The translations under genes were made by a program, and so were the position numbers. Below the pieces are notes generated by a model. That model saw only the letters and a program-made list of their open reading frames with translations, made no database searches and was not told where the DNA came from. From the NCBI GenBank assembly GCA_018343915.1, contig JABRWF010000002.1, forward strand, positions 868,001 through 932,000: a DNA stretch of 64,000 bases, given 5' to 3'. Positions 11,858-25,054 of the stretch are shown in pieces; position 1 is the stretch's first letter, and every line of letters begins with the position of its first letter. The DNA comes from Agroathelia rolfsii (lineage: Eukaryota > Basidiomycota > Agaricomycetes > Amylocorticiales > Amylocorticiaceae).

Positions 11858-13415
11858 ATGTACATCCGGCTCGTACCTCGCCGCACAGATGACACGGCTG
11901 TCGTCTACAACATTGGTTTCAAGGCCTTGCCAGAATCATTGGTGCCACAACGCTGGCTCGCAACCCATCACCAACTTCGTGCAGATGGCATAGCTGAGCC
12001 TGAAAGCATCTACGCATTGGACGCAGCATCAGCACCTGTTTCTATACTTCATCAAGTCGAATTCGATTTGCGCTGCCGCACTATCACGTGCACTTTCTTC
12101 AATGGCAGAGAGGAGGTGTGGCCCATTGATACCACTCGTAGGGATTACCAGGGTCGTACCTGCGAGGAAATGTTGGACTCTGTATCTGACGACGTACGAT
12201 TACCACCTGCCGATCCCACGGAAAGTAATACCCTTGAGCCGGCAGCATCTTCTCCTTCCAAGGGGAAGCATAAGCGGAAGAGCTCACTGTTCATGACATT
12301 GATCAAGTAGGTTGAACTTATTACCAGATTTTGAATGTTTTTGTACGATCTGGATTAACTTGTTTTCCTTTTTCAGTTCATTGACGCCTTCCGCATTCTC
12401 GTCGCCAACAAGCCACAAAACGACGGACCAGTCATCAAGTGCAAGGCGCACGCCAGAGCCTGTCAGGGTACCACCTTTCCCTCCTTCACTGGCCCCTCGT
12501 CTTCTTCGCCGAAGGGCACGCTCAACACTTGTGGACGCATTCCGACTGCACGTCATTCCACGTCTCAACCTTCCTCAAGGGGGCTACCCCATCTGGGCAC
12601 TACAAAACATGCTGAAAAGCGTGGGCAGCGACATGGAGAAAATGTGGCCAGGGCCTGCGCGCCACTCGTCCGCAGAGCCGACTAGATCGGCACTTGAGGT
12701 CTCTCCGTCATTCCTGTCACCTAGGAGGTCCAAGGTCTTTTCCAAGGCACACTCGCAATCTGCCTCGACATCCGATCCGTCGCAGCCGTCCTCGTCAATG
12801 GACTATGTGATGTACAACAACCTTGCGATGCGTGCCAAACGTATACGTGAGTTACTAGGCGACTATACTCGTGCCGCATCTCAGTTGGCATCCATCACCA
12901 CTGACCATACAAGCTCATGGATGAAGGCGCTCGAGATACGATCACGACGACGAGCATGGTCGGCCAAGGCCCTACCTAGTGGATCCATGGATGGAAGGTT
13001 GCTTGGGCTGGCACAACCCCTGAGCTCGAGTCCACTCCGATATGGATTTATAGCAGGCGAGGAGCCCGAGCCATCTGTGTTCACGGTCGCCACCTCGTCT
13101 TCGGACAGCGAGACTGAGGAACAAACGCTTGCCGCGGATGAAGAGTGCGAATTTGGATTCGCCATATCTGTCGATGAAACGTTTGTCATCGACGCTCAGG
13201 AACTTTCGACCCAGTCAAATAGCAAATTACCTTGCCCGGTTGTCGGTCTCTCGGATAAAATGGCGACGCTTGGCTTTAGCTCCAAGATGCGTCCACTGGT
13301 GAGTGATCACCGCTTCCCTGTAGACGCGGACGATGTGCGGCTCGAGGAGAGCTGGGCATCCGCTGGAATTCCGGTCAGCATCGATGTGGGCGAGTCGATT
13401 GCGTCATACGCATGA
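11858..13415 (+). CDS. Unrecognised protein, Ser-rich central part and acidic C-terminus
   Basis: Two exons, 11858-12306 and 12377-13415 (intron gtaggt..cag, phase 2), give about 495 aa. I do not recognise a family. The first ~120 residues look globular (MYIRLVPRRTDDTAVVYNIG), with several aromatic and charged residues. Residues ~135-150 are lysine-rich (KGKHKRK). From 150 onward the protein is rich in Ser, Pro and Arg, and a patch near residue 400 is acidic (SSSDSETEEQ). This suggests a largely disordered regulatory or scaffold protein. A second intact frame across more than 1 kb, plus the clean intron, supports a real gene. It sits between monooxygenase copy A and a small membrane-protein gene with no visible functional link. 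Confidence 0.7.
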
Positions 13416-14235
13416 GTTTTCGAGCCGTTGTTATTGTACATACCCCCTTTCTTCATTGCTCGGCTCGATTCTTTACGCGTTCTTTCGTCCTTTGCGTATT
13501 TTCTTCTTTAAATCTCCTCGATGCATTATCCATTCATCAATAACACTCTGCATTCATCCCCTAAAACGGATACATTTTTTTTTTGCATTTTTTTGCATTT
13601 TTTCTGTGCATATTAGCCTAATCGTCCCATGCAATCCTTTTAATCAACCAGCTATCTAGTACCAGTAGTTGATTCTCGCCATCTTTTCTCATCATCTCAT
13701 TTTCATTTCACTTCATTTTCTCTCTCTCTCTTTCCCATGCACTCCCATTCATCCCTCGCATCACATCAATCATTTTTTTCACCTCCCTCCCTCTCTTGCA
13801 GGTAGCATGAACTCATGAACACTGACAATCCTTTGCAAGTTTCCCTTAACGTAGCGCAATGCCCATCTGATGTCAATATATATACATCTTCCTATCTGCC
13901 GCTGCTGCTGCTTGTTTATTTGTGTACATCATTTTCAGAGTAATATACGGCTTTTGTGTTTAGTGTTGTTGTTCCCTTGTTATGAATTGCGGTGGCCTGA
14001 GGTATGTAACCCGCGCGGTTCAAGGTCTCTTAGATTCCTTCTGTTCGGGTGTTGACACGGGATTCGCCTTTGCTCTTATTCTAGGGAAGCTAAGCACGGC
14101 GTTGCAACGGGTCAATACCAAAAGTCATCGACTACGTGCACAAAAAGTTTTCATGATTATCTCTCTCGCCTAAGTTTGTCAGTGAGGTGTTCACTTGGAC
14201 CCAACCCCGCCGCCTTCTTCATTGGACGTCTTGTG
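13416..14235. repeat. Low-complexity pyrimidine-rich intergenic DNA
   Basis: From about 13570 to 13800 the plus strand is dominated by T and C (tttttttttgcattttttt, tctctctctctttccc), probably the 3' flank of the preceding gene and the leader of the next. No gene was recognised. Confidence 0.45.
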
Positions 14236-15164
14236 ATGTCCACCCATAGGCCGCCTTCGCCAGCCAAACCTTCCTTCGTCAACAAGCTCACCAAGCGACC
14301 TGGGTCTACTCCCGTCCGATCTGTTACTGCAAGCAATACTGGCAGCAGTCCAGTGTCAGCTACTTTCAAATATGCGTTGCAACATCACAGCAACTCGGAT
14401 ACTGCAGTGGTTCAGGCCGTCAGTACTGGCACTGGCATTGCCAGGCAGAGCCCCTCGTCATACACTACAGACTTCGACTCTTCGTATGCTTCACATGGTA
14501 CTCAGCCTGTACCGTTGACGGCTACTGAACAATACTGGGCGGCGCGTGCGTTGAAGGCAGAGACGCTCCTCGCTGCGCGCGAGTCTCATAAACATGAACT
14601 GAAACAGCTGTCCTCGGAGAATGAGGTCAAGAGAACTGTACGAACATGCTCATTTCCTTCTTTTGTATAAGCGGTATGGGTGCTTATGAACATGATGACA
14701 GGAAGAGCTAGCAGCTATTGTACGAACACACGAACGAAGACAGGCCCGTCTGGAGGTTGTAGTGGTCAGTCATACGCTCCTGACACCCTACTTGTGGATT
14801 TCTGAATTTGACATTTACTACTAGGTATCCCTGCTTACGGGGATGTTTTTTATGTTCTCGGCACTCATCTTTTTGCTGCTACAACAAAATAACCGTCCTC
14901 AGCCCACTAGTTCGCCTTGGCTCATGCTACCCACCCGCCTGACCGTACCCATATTATCGCCTTTTGCTTCGGTGGTAGGTTCTTATTTCCGTGAATCCCA
15001 TATGTTGTGCTCTACAATGTCATTGGTCTTCCCCTCACCAGGTCGAACACGAAAACTCCACAATTGGCTCCAAGACGATTGCCGTGTTCGTGATCACATC
15101 AGCTTTCCTCATCTATGGACTGATTCGTTACCGAGGCCCGGTAACAAAACGACTTGCTGGATAA
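14236..15164 (+). CDS. Small protein with coiled region and two membrane segments
   Basis: Four exons, 14236-14637, 14702-14764, 14825-14974 and 15042-15164, give 245 aa with all junctions in frame. The first ~90 residues are Ser/Thr/Pro-rich. Residues ~95-155 are charged and heptad-like (AARESHKHELKQLSSENE, then THERRQARLEVVV). A hydrophobic segment follows at ~156-176 (LLTGMFFMFSALIFLLL) and another near 215-232 (IAVFVITSAFLIYGLI), ending RYRGPVTKRLAG. The layout suggests a tail-anchored or hairpin membrane protein with a cytosolic coiled-coil head. I do not recognise the family. The ATG at 14236 was chosen because the frame upstream has no earlier ATG. Confidence 0.72.
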
Positions 15165-15642
15165 TGATGGAAACGAATGATTCGTAGTGAAGTACGAAAT
15201 GCCATAACGATTGATTATGATTAGTTTCATTTATCCCTGGGGATGCGTTTTATGGATTATCAATTAGTCCTCCTTGGCCGCCAAGTAGATTATAGATGTG
15301 TTTGTATGTAATGTAGCAGCCAGTAGGCGGCTTCTGATTCTAAAAGCTCTATATATTCCTTCCGTTCTGTACTCCAACCACGCACTCGTCTTCAGGTCCC
15401 TTGCAGTGCTCTACGTACGGGGCATTGTGTAGATGCATCATATTGGACTTATAATAACTTGAATACTCCACCTGTCATAGCAAGCGTGACCTGCGATCTC
15501 CTCTTTCGAGGCAGTGGTAGCAGCAGCTCAATAGCAAGCCCGACTACTAGCACTTTCAAGTTTATAACGCCCCCACTCTGCCTTGCCTTGGGACTGACTT
15601 ACTCTGCGAACCGACTTGGAGTCTCCCTACAGCGCACCTATC

Positions 15643-18155
15643 ATGATGGAAAACGAGTTTGGATTTGTCTATGTTATCGAGACTGCGCAGCAGTTCTGGT
15701 CGGGTTGGTGCCGAATCGACTCGTGCTCTCTTCTTGCACTCCGAGACGAAGAGAACTTTTGCTGATCAGCCAATACAACACCTCTTCCCTCTTTCTCCCT
15801 TCTATATCCAGAACTAGAAGACATCCTCACGTTCCCCTCGGACAACTCCACGACGCTGCAGCAGCTTGATTCCGCGCTCAAGACGTTTTTGGGTGTTTGT
15901 GCGTCTTACCATGGTGCGTTTGGCGGCCAGACGTCATCTAGCTCCTCCCACTATTGCTCCGTATACCCCCTCTCAATGCCATCTCCTCTCAGAACAATAT
16001 CTCCAAAGCCCGTTCCAATTACAACATGCCTGCGATATGCTGCTGGCGTCCGAGCTCTTCCAGTTCCATTCCGATCGTATGTGCGACATCCTGGAAGAAG
16101 AAGCCAAGACCGTTCGTCCCCTTTCTCTAGTTTCCATTCCCCAAGCTATTCATTCATACATTTGACTGCTCCCATGAATTTTTGAATCCAGAACCACAAT
16201 CCACATACCCAACTTATTCTATACAACATATACATGGCATTCGGGCATGCACACGCCAAGTTCTTCCGATCTCAAAAACGATGGAAACTGCTATTGCCAC
16301 TCTTAATGGACCATATCCTTATTGACATCGATCCAGACGTAGCAGATGCTTATCTTGGTCATGCACTACTTGCTGGCCCGGCTGGAGGGTCTATCAGTAT
16401 CTCCGCAGTGCCTATACCGGTAGAGGTCAAGTTAAGGGGCCTCGCTGTGAGATTGGTCTATGAGGTCTGTCGGGTGCAGAAATTCTCTACTCAAGATCTC
16501 AGTGAGTCCATCCCGCTTCTATTGCCGAGGATAATAGTCGTTGATGATGTTCACACCCAACAAAATCAGAAATGTTCGATGACACGTTTATAGATCATCT
16601 TTTCGACCTCGTTGAACAGACACGGGACATGCAGGATGAAACGTTTAATTATTCTATTATCAAGCTAATAGTACGTGGAGCGAAGATGTCTCCCCGAGAA
16701 TATATTCAAACCTGAAATTTTCACCAACAGGTTGCACTCAATGAACAATTCATGGTCGCTTCCTTGCAAAAAGGTGGGCCCGACCCCGCGCCAGCTGTCC
16801 ATTCTACAGTAATAGACAGTAAAAACCGGGTCCTTGTTGTCCTTATCCGCCGTTTGAACATGAGTCAGACATTTGGATCGAATATGATCTTCATGCTCAA
16901 CCGTGCCAGTATGTCGTCCTATTATGGACAACCAGCTTCGTGTCATTGAATTCGTTTCAGAGCGGACAGATGACCCTTCGGAGCAATTGCTAGTCTTGAA
17001 GATGCTCTTCTTGCTGTTTACTACTCAGGGTACATCCGAGTATTTCTATACCAACGACCTCTGCGTTCTTGTCGACGTCTTTCTTCGGGAGCTGGTAGAT
17101 CTCGACGAAGAGAGTGAATCGGTATGCTCATATTCATTAGCCTCTGCCCTTGCTCATTCCATGATCTGATCAAAGCTTTAACTCACCAATAGCTACGGCA
17201 TACTTATCTTCGAGTGCTACACCCTCTGTTGACCAAGACGCAGCTCCGAAATGTGCCTTATAAGCAGCATCAGATTGTCCTCGCTCTGGAGTCTCTGATC
17301 GATAACACCAATATTCGAGACATCAATCCCACGACGAAACGCCTCGTCGAACGATGTCTCAGTGGGGATTGGTGTGCTCATTTACGCAAAAAACCTTCTC
17401 CACAGAGCTCGGGAGAAGATGTTGTCACCAACCATGCCTCACCATCTCCGAATATGCCCGTTCTGCATTCAAGACCTAGCAGCGAGGGCAAGGTTGATAA
17501 ACCCACCTTACCCCGCAAGCGCTCGCTCAGAGCAAGTCGGAGCGTCGGCAAGCTGCGTGGGTCAATCTCGACTTCATCTGCACCAGGGGCCGAAACGACG
17601 ACCGCACCACACAAACCGTCGCCGACAAACAGCACCGTCGACGGCCTGCGCAAGAACAGTGATGCCAGCGTGACGAGTTTGCCAAGTGTCGTTACCGCTA
17701 CTGCCGTTGCCACTGCGACTACACGGAAAAACTCGACGGTGGCGTCGTCAATGCCCGCTTCACCGCTACACGATGACGAGCATAGGATCGCAACCGCATC
17801 TGCTTCGACACATACACGCCCAGAGTTTCCATCGCGCGCACGGCGGTCTGGCTCACTCGAAGTGGCCATGGGCGAGCTCTCTTTGGGAAATGGTGGGCAT
17901 CAGCACCATCAGCCTTCACACCCACAGCCGCGTCTGGCTGCCGTCGCGTCCTCGAGTCTGGCAGCACCGGGAGACGTCCCGCCTCGCGCGGCAAGTGCTT
18001 CGCCGGCGAGGACAAAACGTGTCCCACCTGCGCCGCCTGTATCAAAGAAGAGGAAGCCGCCGGCAGTGCCTGTCACAGTCGGGACGACGCATGGTGGGGC
18101 AACGATCACGGCGATCGCGAGCTCGTCGAATAAGCCATGGCCGACTGCTGTCTAG
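15643..18155 (+). CDS. LDB17: Ldb17/Dip1/SPIN90-family actin regulator
   Basis: Eight exons: 15643-15703, 15812-15913, 15993-16111, 16192-16501, 16570-16670, 16731-16908, 16961-17121 and 17193-18155, giving 664 aa, all in frame. The part at about residues 190-400 carries leucine-rich helical sequence of the SPIN90/Ldb17 domain (TTQGTSEYFYTNDLCVLVDV, then LRHTYLRVLHPLL). Fungal members work in actin patches and endocytosis. Fission yeast Dip1 activates Arp2/3 to start linear filaments. The last ~260 residues are Ser/Thr-rich and end in a proline-basic run (RVPPAPPVSKKRKPPAVP), a good candidate for SH3 binding. It is a cytosolic or cortical protein with no membrane segments. Start: two adjacent ATGs at 15643 and 15646 are both usable. 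Confidence 0.87.
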
Positions 18156-19880
18156 GTTTATACTCCCGTTTGTGTGTGGGGTGGCGTTTGGCGTGATTAA
18201 AGGGTTTGACATTTATATCCCTGGATTAATGGGTTACGGACACATTATGAGGTCATGGTCCTATATGGCTGCTTGGTATTATATTACGGACTTGAGATGG
18301 TCATGTATGGCACGCGTGGTGAATGAGATATAGTGACGGTAATGATGACATGAACGATTGTGGACATTTCTAGGAGGTTGGTCGCATCTTTGGAATCCAA
18401 GAGACGTGTTAGCATAATTTTGCAATTCATTTACATATACATCGTTGCACATAAATCAAATTACTATTTTTTATTTTTGCTGACACTGGTATCGTATGAG
18501 TAGTCCGAGTCCTCTGAGTACTAAGTCTCAATATAGAGTATGACTTCATTATATTTACTTTGGCAAGATCGATGTCCTTGGCAATATTATCCCTTTGCAT
18601 ACCTGTCCAATTTCAGTTCTAGGCTCGATGTCACCGTCCTTTTCCCGGATCCATGCCATGTCGACATGAGAGATTGGATTGAGCCGCATCAGAGTTTTGA
18701 CGGCAAGCCAGACAGTAACATGACTTCGGAAAGATTATCATGCATCAAACTGCATCAACCCTCAGGGGTATCAGAATCGCGAAAAAGAGGGTTCGAAGAC
18801 AAGGTGGAAGGATGATATGAAGCAAAAGGCACACTGCATCCGAGGTTGCATAGTCGCGTTTGTCGAACACGATGCTGGCTATTTCCAGGACACAAAATCG
18901 CCGAGAGACCCTAAGATGAAGACACTAGAAATTCGATGCCAGAGTGGTTTTTACGATGCTTCCATTGGACCCGTTTTGTTGCTTCCATAGCAACTACATT
19001 TGTCTAGGATCGCATAAGCGCTTCAAGGCGCTTTAAATCGGAAGTAGTCTTGCCGAATTTTGCCTTGTATTCAAGTTCTTTTCTCATGAGTTTGTTTTGT
19101 ACACGATAAATCATAGGTACACATACATGTATTTGAAGTTCTACACGCGCATCTAACCGATCAGGCCTAACCGATCAGAATGGCCTGGAAGTCGACGAAG
19201 AACATACCACAAGTTCGCCAGACCTCGTGATATCAATTTGGGGAAATGTCCGATTCCAACAAATCCTCCCCCCCACCTCACCCGGCCGGCAAATGAAGTT
19301 GCCCATAGACAGTGTTGCGCGAAATTCCGGCCGTTAGGCAAATTCTTTAGGATAAAGAAAAAAAGCATTTACTAGTAAGGTAGCTCTAGTTCGACTCAAA
19401 GCGTCAATGATAACCCAGGCTGCTCAGGGATCGCGCTTTTGAAACTTGGTGGTGCATCACTCTACTAATGTAAGTGGGGTTGCCACTTTTGCCGTCATTT
19501 AATACTGCCATGTGTATCCATTTATCAATTCACCGGTTTTAACAACAACAGTTCACGGCGCATGGTGCACCAACACTGTCTCAATGACAGATCCCATTGG
19601 CCTGTGAGGTTATACACCTCGCTACAACCAAAAAAAGACACAACAGCCCAAATGCGGTGCTATGATACTGGTAGCGGCTCCAATTTGCTTGTCACGTAGT
19701 TTCTATATCATTCAGGTGATTGTGCACAAAAGCTATGCATGGCGGGTGACTCATTGACGATGGCGCACTAGCACGTTGCAGAAAAGCGGGATGCTCGACC
19801 CTTCGTGTTTGCCAAGAATCGTGATCATTGATTAGGTTTTCATCATATGCCGATTCGCTCGAATTAGTTTTGGCCGAGCT
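18156..19880. other. Intergenic, no gene recognised
   Basis: About 1.7 kb with only short frames between the LDB17 gene and monooxygenase copy B. No domain, repeat or RNA gene could be recognised. Confidence 0.5.
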
Positions 19881-19887
19881 GAAGCAC

Positions 19888-19897
19888 CATATAAATT
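19888..19897 (+). promoter_or_regulatory. Possible TATA box of copy B
   Basis: The string catataaatt lies about 240 bp upstream of the copy B ATG. The position resembles the AT-rich elements before copies C, D and E. Confidence 0.35.
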
Positions 19898-20129
19898 GTA
19901 TCCTGACCAGTACTGGATATAGGTTCTTTCTCCCTCTAACCATTAGTAAACACCATTAATCCAGGCAGGGAATACTTATTGCCAGAACATCTCCCTCGTG
20001 CTTGTCCTAGCTCCAGAAGACGAAGACTCTCGAGCCACTTTACTTGAGCCATTGAATATTTTGCTTTTCTGTTACTGGAATACTCTTCACCATACGACAC
20101 CTATTGGATCTGGATGTTCTGCTAGTATC

Positions 20130-22182
20130 ATGTCGCCTCCCGATGTCAGACATGCTCCTTGTAGTCTAGATGTGCTCATTGTTGGTGCTGGTTTGTTGGT
20201 AAATCATTCAAATTGCTTTTTTCACAAAAACCGAGATCAAATCATTTGCTTGTCGCAGGTTTTTCAGGCCTTGCAGCGGCCTATACTCTTTCGATAGCAG
20301 GGCACAAAGTACGTGTCCTAGACCAGCAGCCTCGCTTTGGGACCAATGTTAGTGATTTTTGTCTTAGCTGTCTCATCACCATGATTTGAAAAACCCAATG
20401 CTGATTTGTTTGAACTATAGCACACGGCCGGGATCAAGGTTGGGCCTAATTTAACTCGTGTTCTAAAAGATTGGGGTCTTGCCGACGCTCTTGACGCTGT
20501 CACTGGGGTGACGGCAAGATCGGGATATGTCTCCCGTAAGTCTTCGATTGCGATCAAAAAGCTTTCTGTTTCTTTTCGAGCCTAACATTTTAATTAATAA
20601 ATCGGTGCATGGACATCGCCTTGGGCGCGTGATTGATTCTTCCTCTAGTCGAGGCAGGCGAAACTCTGGATCATCTCCATTGGGAGGACCCTGTAATGAA
20701 ATCAACAGGGGGTGAAATGCGCGTGGGCCTCGTAAGTGCTCGGAACACATGAGTTTGAAGGGTTCATGGCCGATTTTTGACACATGTCATACAGCACGAT
20801 GACGTTCTATGTCTGGTTTACGACCTTGCTGTCCGTCATGGAGCCGAGGTATTGTATGAACACAAGGTGCTCACGTACGAATCATGCTCGGCGGTAGAAA
20901 AGCCGGTCGTCGTACTCCAAGGGGGAAAGACGATGAGTGCCGATTTCGTTGTCAATGCTGCCGGTATAGCCAGTTTGGCCACGATATCTACGGAATTCGA
21001 AACCATGAAAGATTGGAGGCCTATGGGGTTCAGTGCATATACGTCGGTATCCCTCATGACTTACTCGTCTATGTGTCTAACGATAACTTAGGATGGTCAT
21101 TTCTGGCGAGAAAATGCAATAGGACACAGAGTTAAACAAGCTATTACACACCTAGGAAGTAAGCCATCCCTTGTACTAATACTGCCATCTGAGGATATGT
21201 AATGGGATTTATTCTTTTTCTCTTCGGTTAGTGGCCTGCTTGGATGGGTTCGCATCGATTAATAATGAGTTAGTACAAAATAAAAATCCTGGATATTGCT
21301 AACCATCAAGCTAATACATCTTTTTTTAGGCTACCCTGTTCTTAGTTCAATCCATGTCTGTCGTTTATTCTTCAAACTTAATGATAGTTGGTCGTCGTCC
21401 TCAGAGACAAAACACGGCATATGTGCTTGAAATGATCTGGCCTGACTCACATGCAAAACCATGGCCAGCTAACACAGGCACTGATTGGATCGACTGGTCC
21501 ATTGATGCAGTCGATTTCAGCGGCTGCGAGCCTCGGTTAGCACATTCTCTATTTTATCAGATACTTTTCACCACTTATCATTCCCTATTTTTCTTTTGCC
21601 AGGACGGATCGGTTGTTGAGACTCTGCACGTCTATGAGATGTACCCGATGCTTGACTAGAAAGGAACCATTAGCGGACTGGGTCAACGAGGCCGGTCAAA
21701 TCGTAGTCATCGGAGATGCTGCTCACCCAATCTACGTGAGATGATTGATCACAAAAGTAAAACCTTCAGCTAACGTAGATATTTTGTTTTCCCCTTATTT
21801 CTTTATAAAGCCTTGCATGCTTTCGACAGTTCCATGTGCCGTAGAAGACGCCAACGCACTTGACACGTTACTTTCCTACATACCTTCACATTCTGTCCAG
21901 CACGCTATACTCTCAGGGTACCAGGATATCCGCCAGCCAGCATGTGACATGGCTTGCGCAACAGAACTCGCTCGGGTTCGCATGGTCTCGCTGCCTCCCG
22001 GCACAGAACGGGATGCACGTGACGCGGCATTGCGCGCTGAGCAAGACCGACGTCAAGAGCCCAGCGAGGATGAGCTGCGGGAGAAATGGGAGGAGCTTGG
22101 TATTATATACGCGCATGATGCCACCGAGGCGGCCGAGGACTGGTGGGCCAAGTGGGGTCGTTTGAGTGTTGACAAATCATAA
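20130..22182 (+). pseudogene. FAD-dependent monooxygenase-like copy B, with in-frame stops
   Basis: The same exon plan as its paralogs can be followed throughout: 20130-20190, 20259-20347, 20421-20535, 20649-20731, 20795-21042, 21092-21158, 21232-21268, 21330-21337, 21405-21535, 21603-21735 and 21811-22182. Most of the protein is well preserved: VLIVGAGFSGLAAAYTL, NAAGIAS in place of the DG motif, an intact GDAAHP, and the C-terminal AEDWWAKWGRL. The 67-nt sixth exon, however, contains TAG at 21120-21122 and again at 21153-21155, interrupting KMQ..DTELNKLLH. The microexon that is 11 nt elsewhere has lost its usual donor and would be 8 nt. Skipping exon 6 breaks the frame. The gene is probably a young pseudogene, or makes a truncated protein. 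An unseen alternative splice could rescue it. Confidence 0.8.
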
Positions 22183-24800
22183 GTCGGTCCCAGAGCTTTG
22201 TTCGCCATTTAGCGACGTTAAGTTGGTAGTCAGATATTAACTTCGATGTTGAGTGTGACAGATAAGATATCCTTCATGCTGGTGCTAAAACACTGGCAGC
22301 CCGTCTACAGTACTTACCCGTTCTTTTTTAATGTATGACCCCTTGTACTATATATATTCCATTGATGCTTCATGGAGAATCGCTCAGGAGTAATGTCAAA
22401 ATATACCAAATTTCCAAATCATGACACAGCCAGCGAAATGTGCTATGAATGACCAGGAGTACTAGTATGACTCCATGGCGTCTACTTCAATCATCGACTT
22501 GACACCTAGAGACTCAGGTTACTACTATACCACTGTACACATAAAATCTCTATTCATATTGGTATTTTTATAAATAGTGGTCAAACAAAATGAAAATATT
22601 TCCAAGAGGGACAATGGTGAAGTGAGCCTGAGAACGTTGAGGTCAACGAGAGAGATTTCATGATCAGTTACTCCCAAATCTAGTACTCAAACGTTCAAGC
22701 TTTTCAAGGCTCTGTAATACTGAGCCCGGGTATGCGCTTTTACCAGTGTGGGCCATTGCAGTTGCAGTTGATTTTGATCCTCGCTATGTAGTATGCAGCT
22801 TTTTGTATTCGAGCCCACTCACTCTGTTGGCTCAGCTGGCTGTTTCTCTGCTCTGGCATTGAACCCTGACGCACTAGGGCTCTAGCATGCGACCCGTACA
22901 AGGGTTGATTTAATACTACGGTGGGAAATCATCGCCGAGCGCATATACCGAAAAAACGCGAATAGTCTACCTCAGGGATAAACAAGAATCGCTGGTGCTC
23001 AGCTTGTAATTCTATGCGGCCGTTTGTTTCTGGAACTCTGGCCAGAGCCGGTAGTGTGTGGCCGTGATGCACATACTTCTATGCAATTTGCAGGGACAAT
23101 AATTCAAATGATTTCACATTTCTGATATGTCAGTAAATGTGTCTCAGCTGGGAGTATCGCTATCGATTACAGAAACTCCTCCACAATCCGAATGCTTGCG
23201 GCATCATGTTGGTGTCCGCAAAGCCACCGACTAGCATTTTGACAGTGATCATTTGATTTCTGATGCAGATATTGTTGATGTCTTCCTATTCCCGTTCTAT
23301 AATTTCACAGGGTATGACCTCCTGCTTATGACCAGAATCACCTGCTGGTGCTATAGTGAGAGTTACTAGTATCTCAACTATTCATCTCTTCTCTTTTATT
23401 CAGATTTAGGCTGGTGCCTCGACCTGAGTTGGTACAGAGCCTTGTTTGGTAATTATCAACCTGTTGCTATCATGCAAGCTGAAACCCTCAGCTTAATACA
23501 GACTGCCGGTCGTATTGCCACCTCGTCCGACATTCGTGGAATCAGGACTTTGAGCGCTTATCGTGATTGGCAGCCCAAGTTCGTTCAAGAACCAATCCTG
23601 ATTCTTTTTCTTGCCCAGCGCTTGTCCGGAGTCTGGGCCATGATAGAAATATCATGCTCCTTCTATTGCGCTAAGTAGAATAACCTCAAAAGCAAGTTCC
23701 GTGACACTGTTCATATCCCAATAAAAAAACACATCTCGCGTAAGTCTACCCACATTCAAAGAATATTTGATCTAGTGCTCGGTGGTAGCTAATCTGGAAA
23801 ATTGTCAGTCGTCGTTTGAGATGACCCTTTCAGTTGCCAGTGCTGCATGATAGGATAAACTGGCGAAAAGATGCTCATGACACAACCGTTGCAAACGTTT
23901 CCTATTTGTTCTTGACAACCTCAACACTGATTATGCTTGGATGATTTATCATTGTAGTTTAGTCGGATGCCCAACCTGTGCATCTGGTTGGTATTTTAAG
24001 GGTTGATTACATGCCGAATTTCGGAACATCAATCAGGTAGATTTTATTCAAGGCAGGACTGATCAGGTTTGATGCGGGCGTCAGCCCAATTTTTGTAAAT
24101 TGAAATTGGGCTGGAAGATCCGAATTTTGATCACTGACGAAATTTATTTGACAAAATATTCACTTCGTATCTGACAGAATCTTAATCATCGAGGGGAGGG
24201 GGGAGTGCAGCTTGATTTCAAATAAGTAAAAATTTACAGGGATTAGTTTGCCTTTTGCTGGTGTAGTTTCACTCAGCGCCTCATACCATCCGTAATACCC
24301 AACGGCTTCAAGACATGATTACCACGTAATATCACGCGGCTGAGCTGTGACTAAATCACTTCTATTAATGAAGTAATTTAGTCGCAAATTCTCCGCAACC
24401 ACTATCGCTAATGAACATTGCTCACTCTTCTGCCTCGTATTTGTAATCTCTCTTACCTGCATATACTTCAATATACTAGCTGTTTTAATAGTTCAAGGTC
24501 ACCATGTGCCGTCAAATACGAATGTCTGTCCGTATGCTTCTACCTCAGCAAGAATTACGATACTAATAGTAAATTTAGACGCTGGTCTGTCATTTCGTGT
24601 GTCATTATCACAGGGTTGTCACCAGTCTAGAGACAGCTACATACCAGACAATGCATTGGTTAGTGCAGGGCACTATGATCAAAATGATTGCTCCTATCGA
24701 AGTCCCGCTTGTTTCATTTATATGGCCTATCACGAAGCGGTCGGAGGAGATTCTGCAGTCATGAGTCCACATGATTATGTATGGAAGCCTCAAATGGTAA
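22183..24800. other. Intergenic, no gene recognised
   Basis: About 2.6 kb between copies B and C. Short frames at 23442-23678 and 24506-24835 have no recognisable domain and no clear splice partners. Old copies of the monooxygenase family were not seen here. Confidence 0.45.
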
Positions 24801-24804
24801 TGAT

Positions 24805-25054
24805 ATTATACAAACGCCGCCAGTGCCTGCCATAATGCGGCCCTGAGGCATGCCTTGGCCATTCTGCTACCGAATGTTATGAGTACTTATCAGTGTTGCC
24901 TGGGCAGCTTCTTAGCAAACGTCTTCCTCTCACAATAGCGTTGAGGCCCCAAATATAAACCAGATCTTAGGGACAATGCCTACTATCCTCTGCACGCCCA
25001 AACAACCTGGCTTCGTTTGCTTTGACTAATTTCTAACACCGATTACTAATCGTC
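24805..25054 (+). promoter_or_regulatory. Promoter of copy C, duplicated upstream of copy D
   Basis: Several blocks match the DNA before copy D in the same order: cgccgccagtgcctgcc with cgtcgccaatgcctgtcc, accgaatgttatga with gccgaatattatgg, agcaaacgtcttcctctca with agcaaatgtcttcatctca, and the TATA-like aaatataaacc with gatataaacc. The TATA element is at about 24951-24960, roughly 100 bp before the ATG. Confidence 0.6.

Noticed and set aside
17378..17869. 163-codon minus-strand frame
   Set aside because: It is antisense to the last exon of the LDB17 gene, whose sense frame and splicing are well supported.
23442..23678. 78-codon frame between copies B and C
   Set aside because: No family resemblance and no convincing neighbouring exons.
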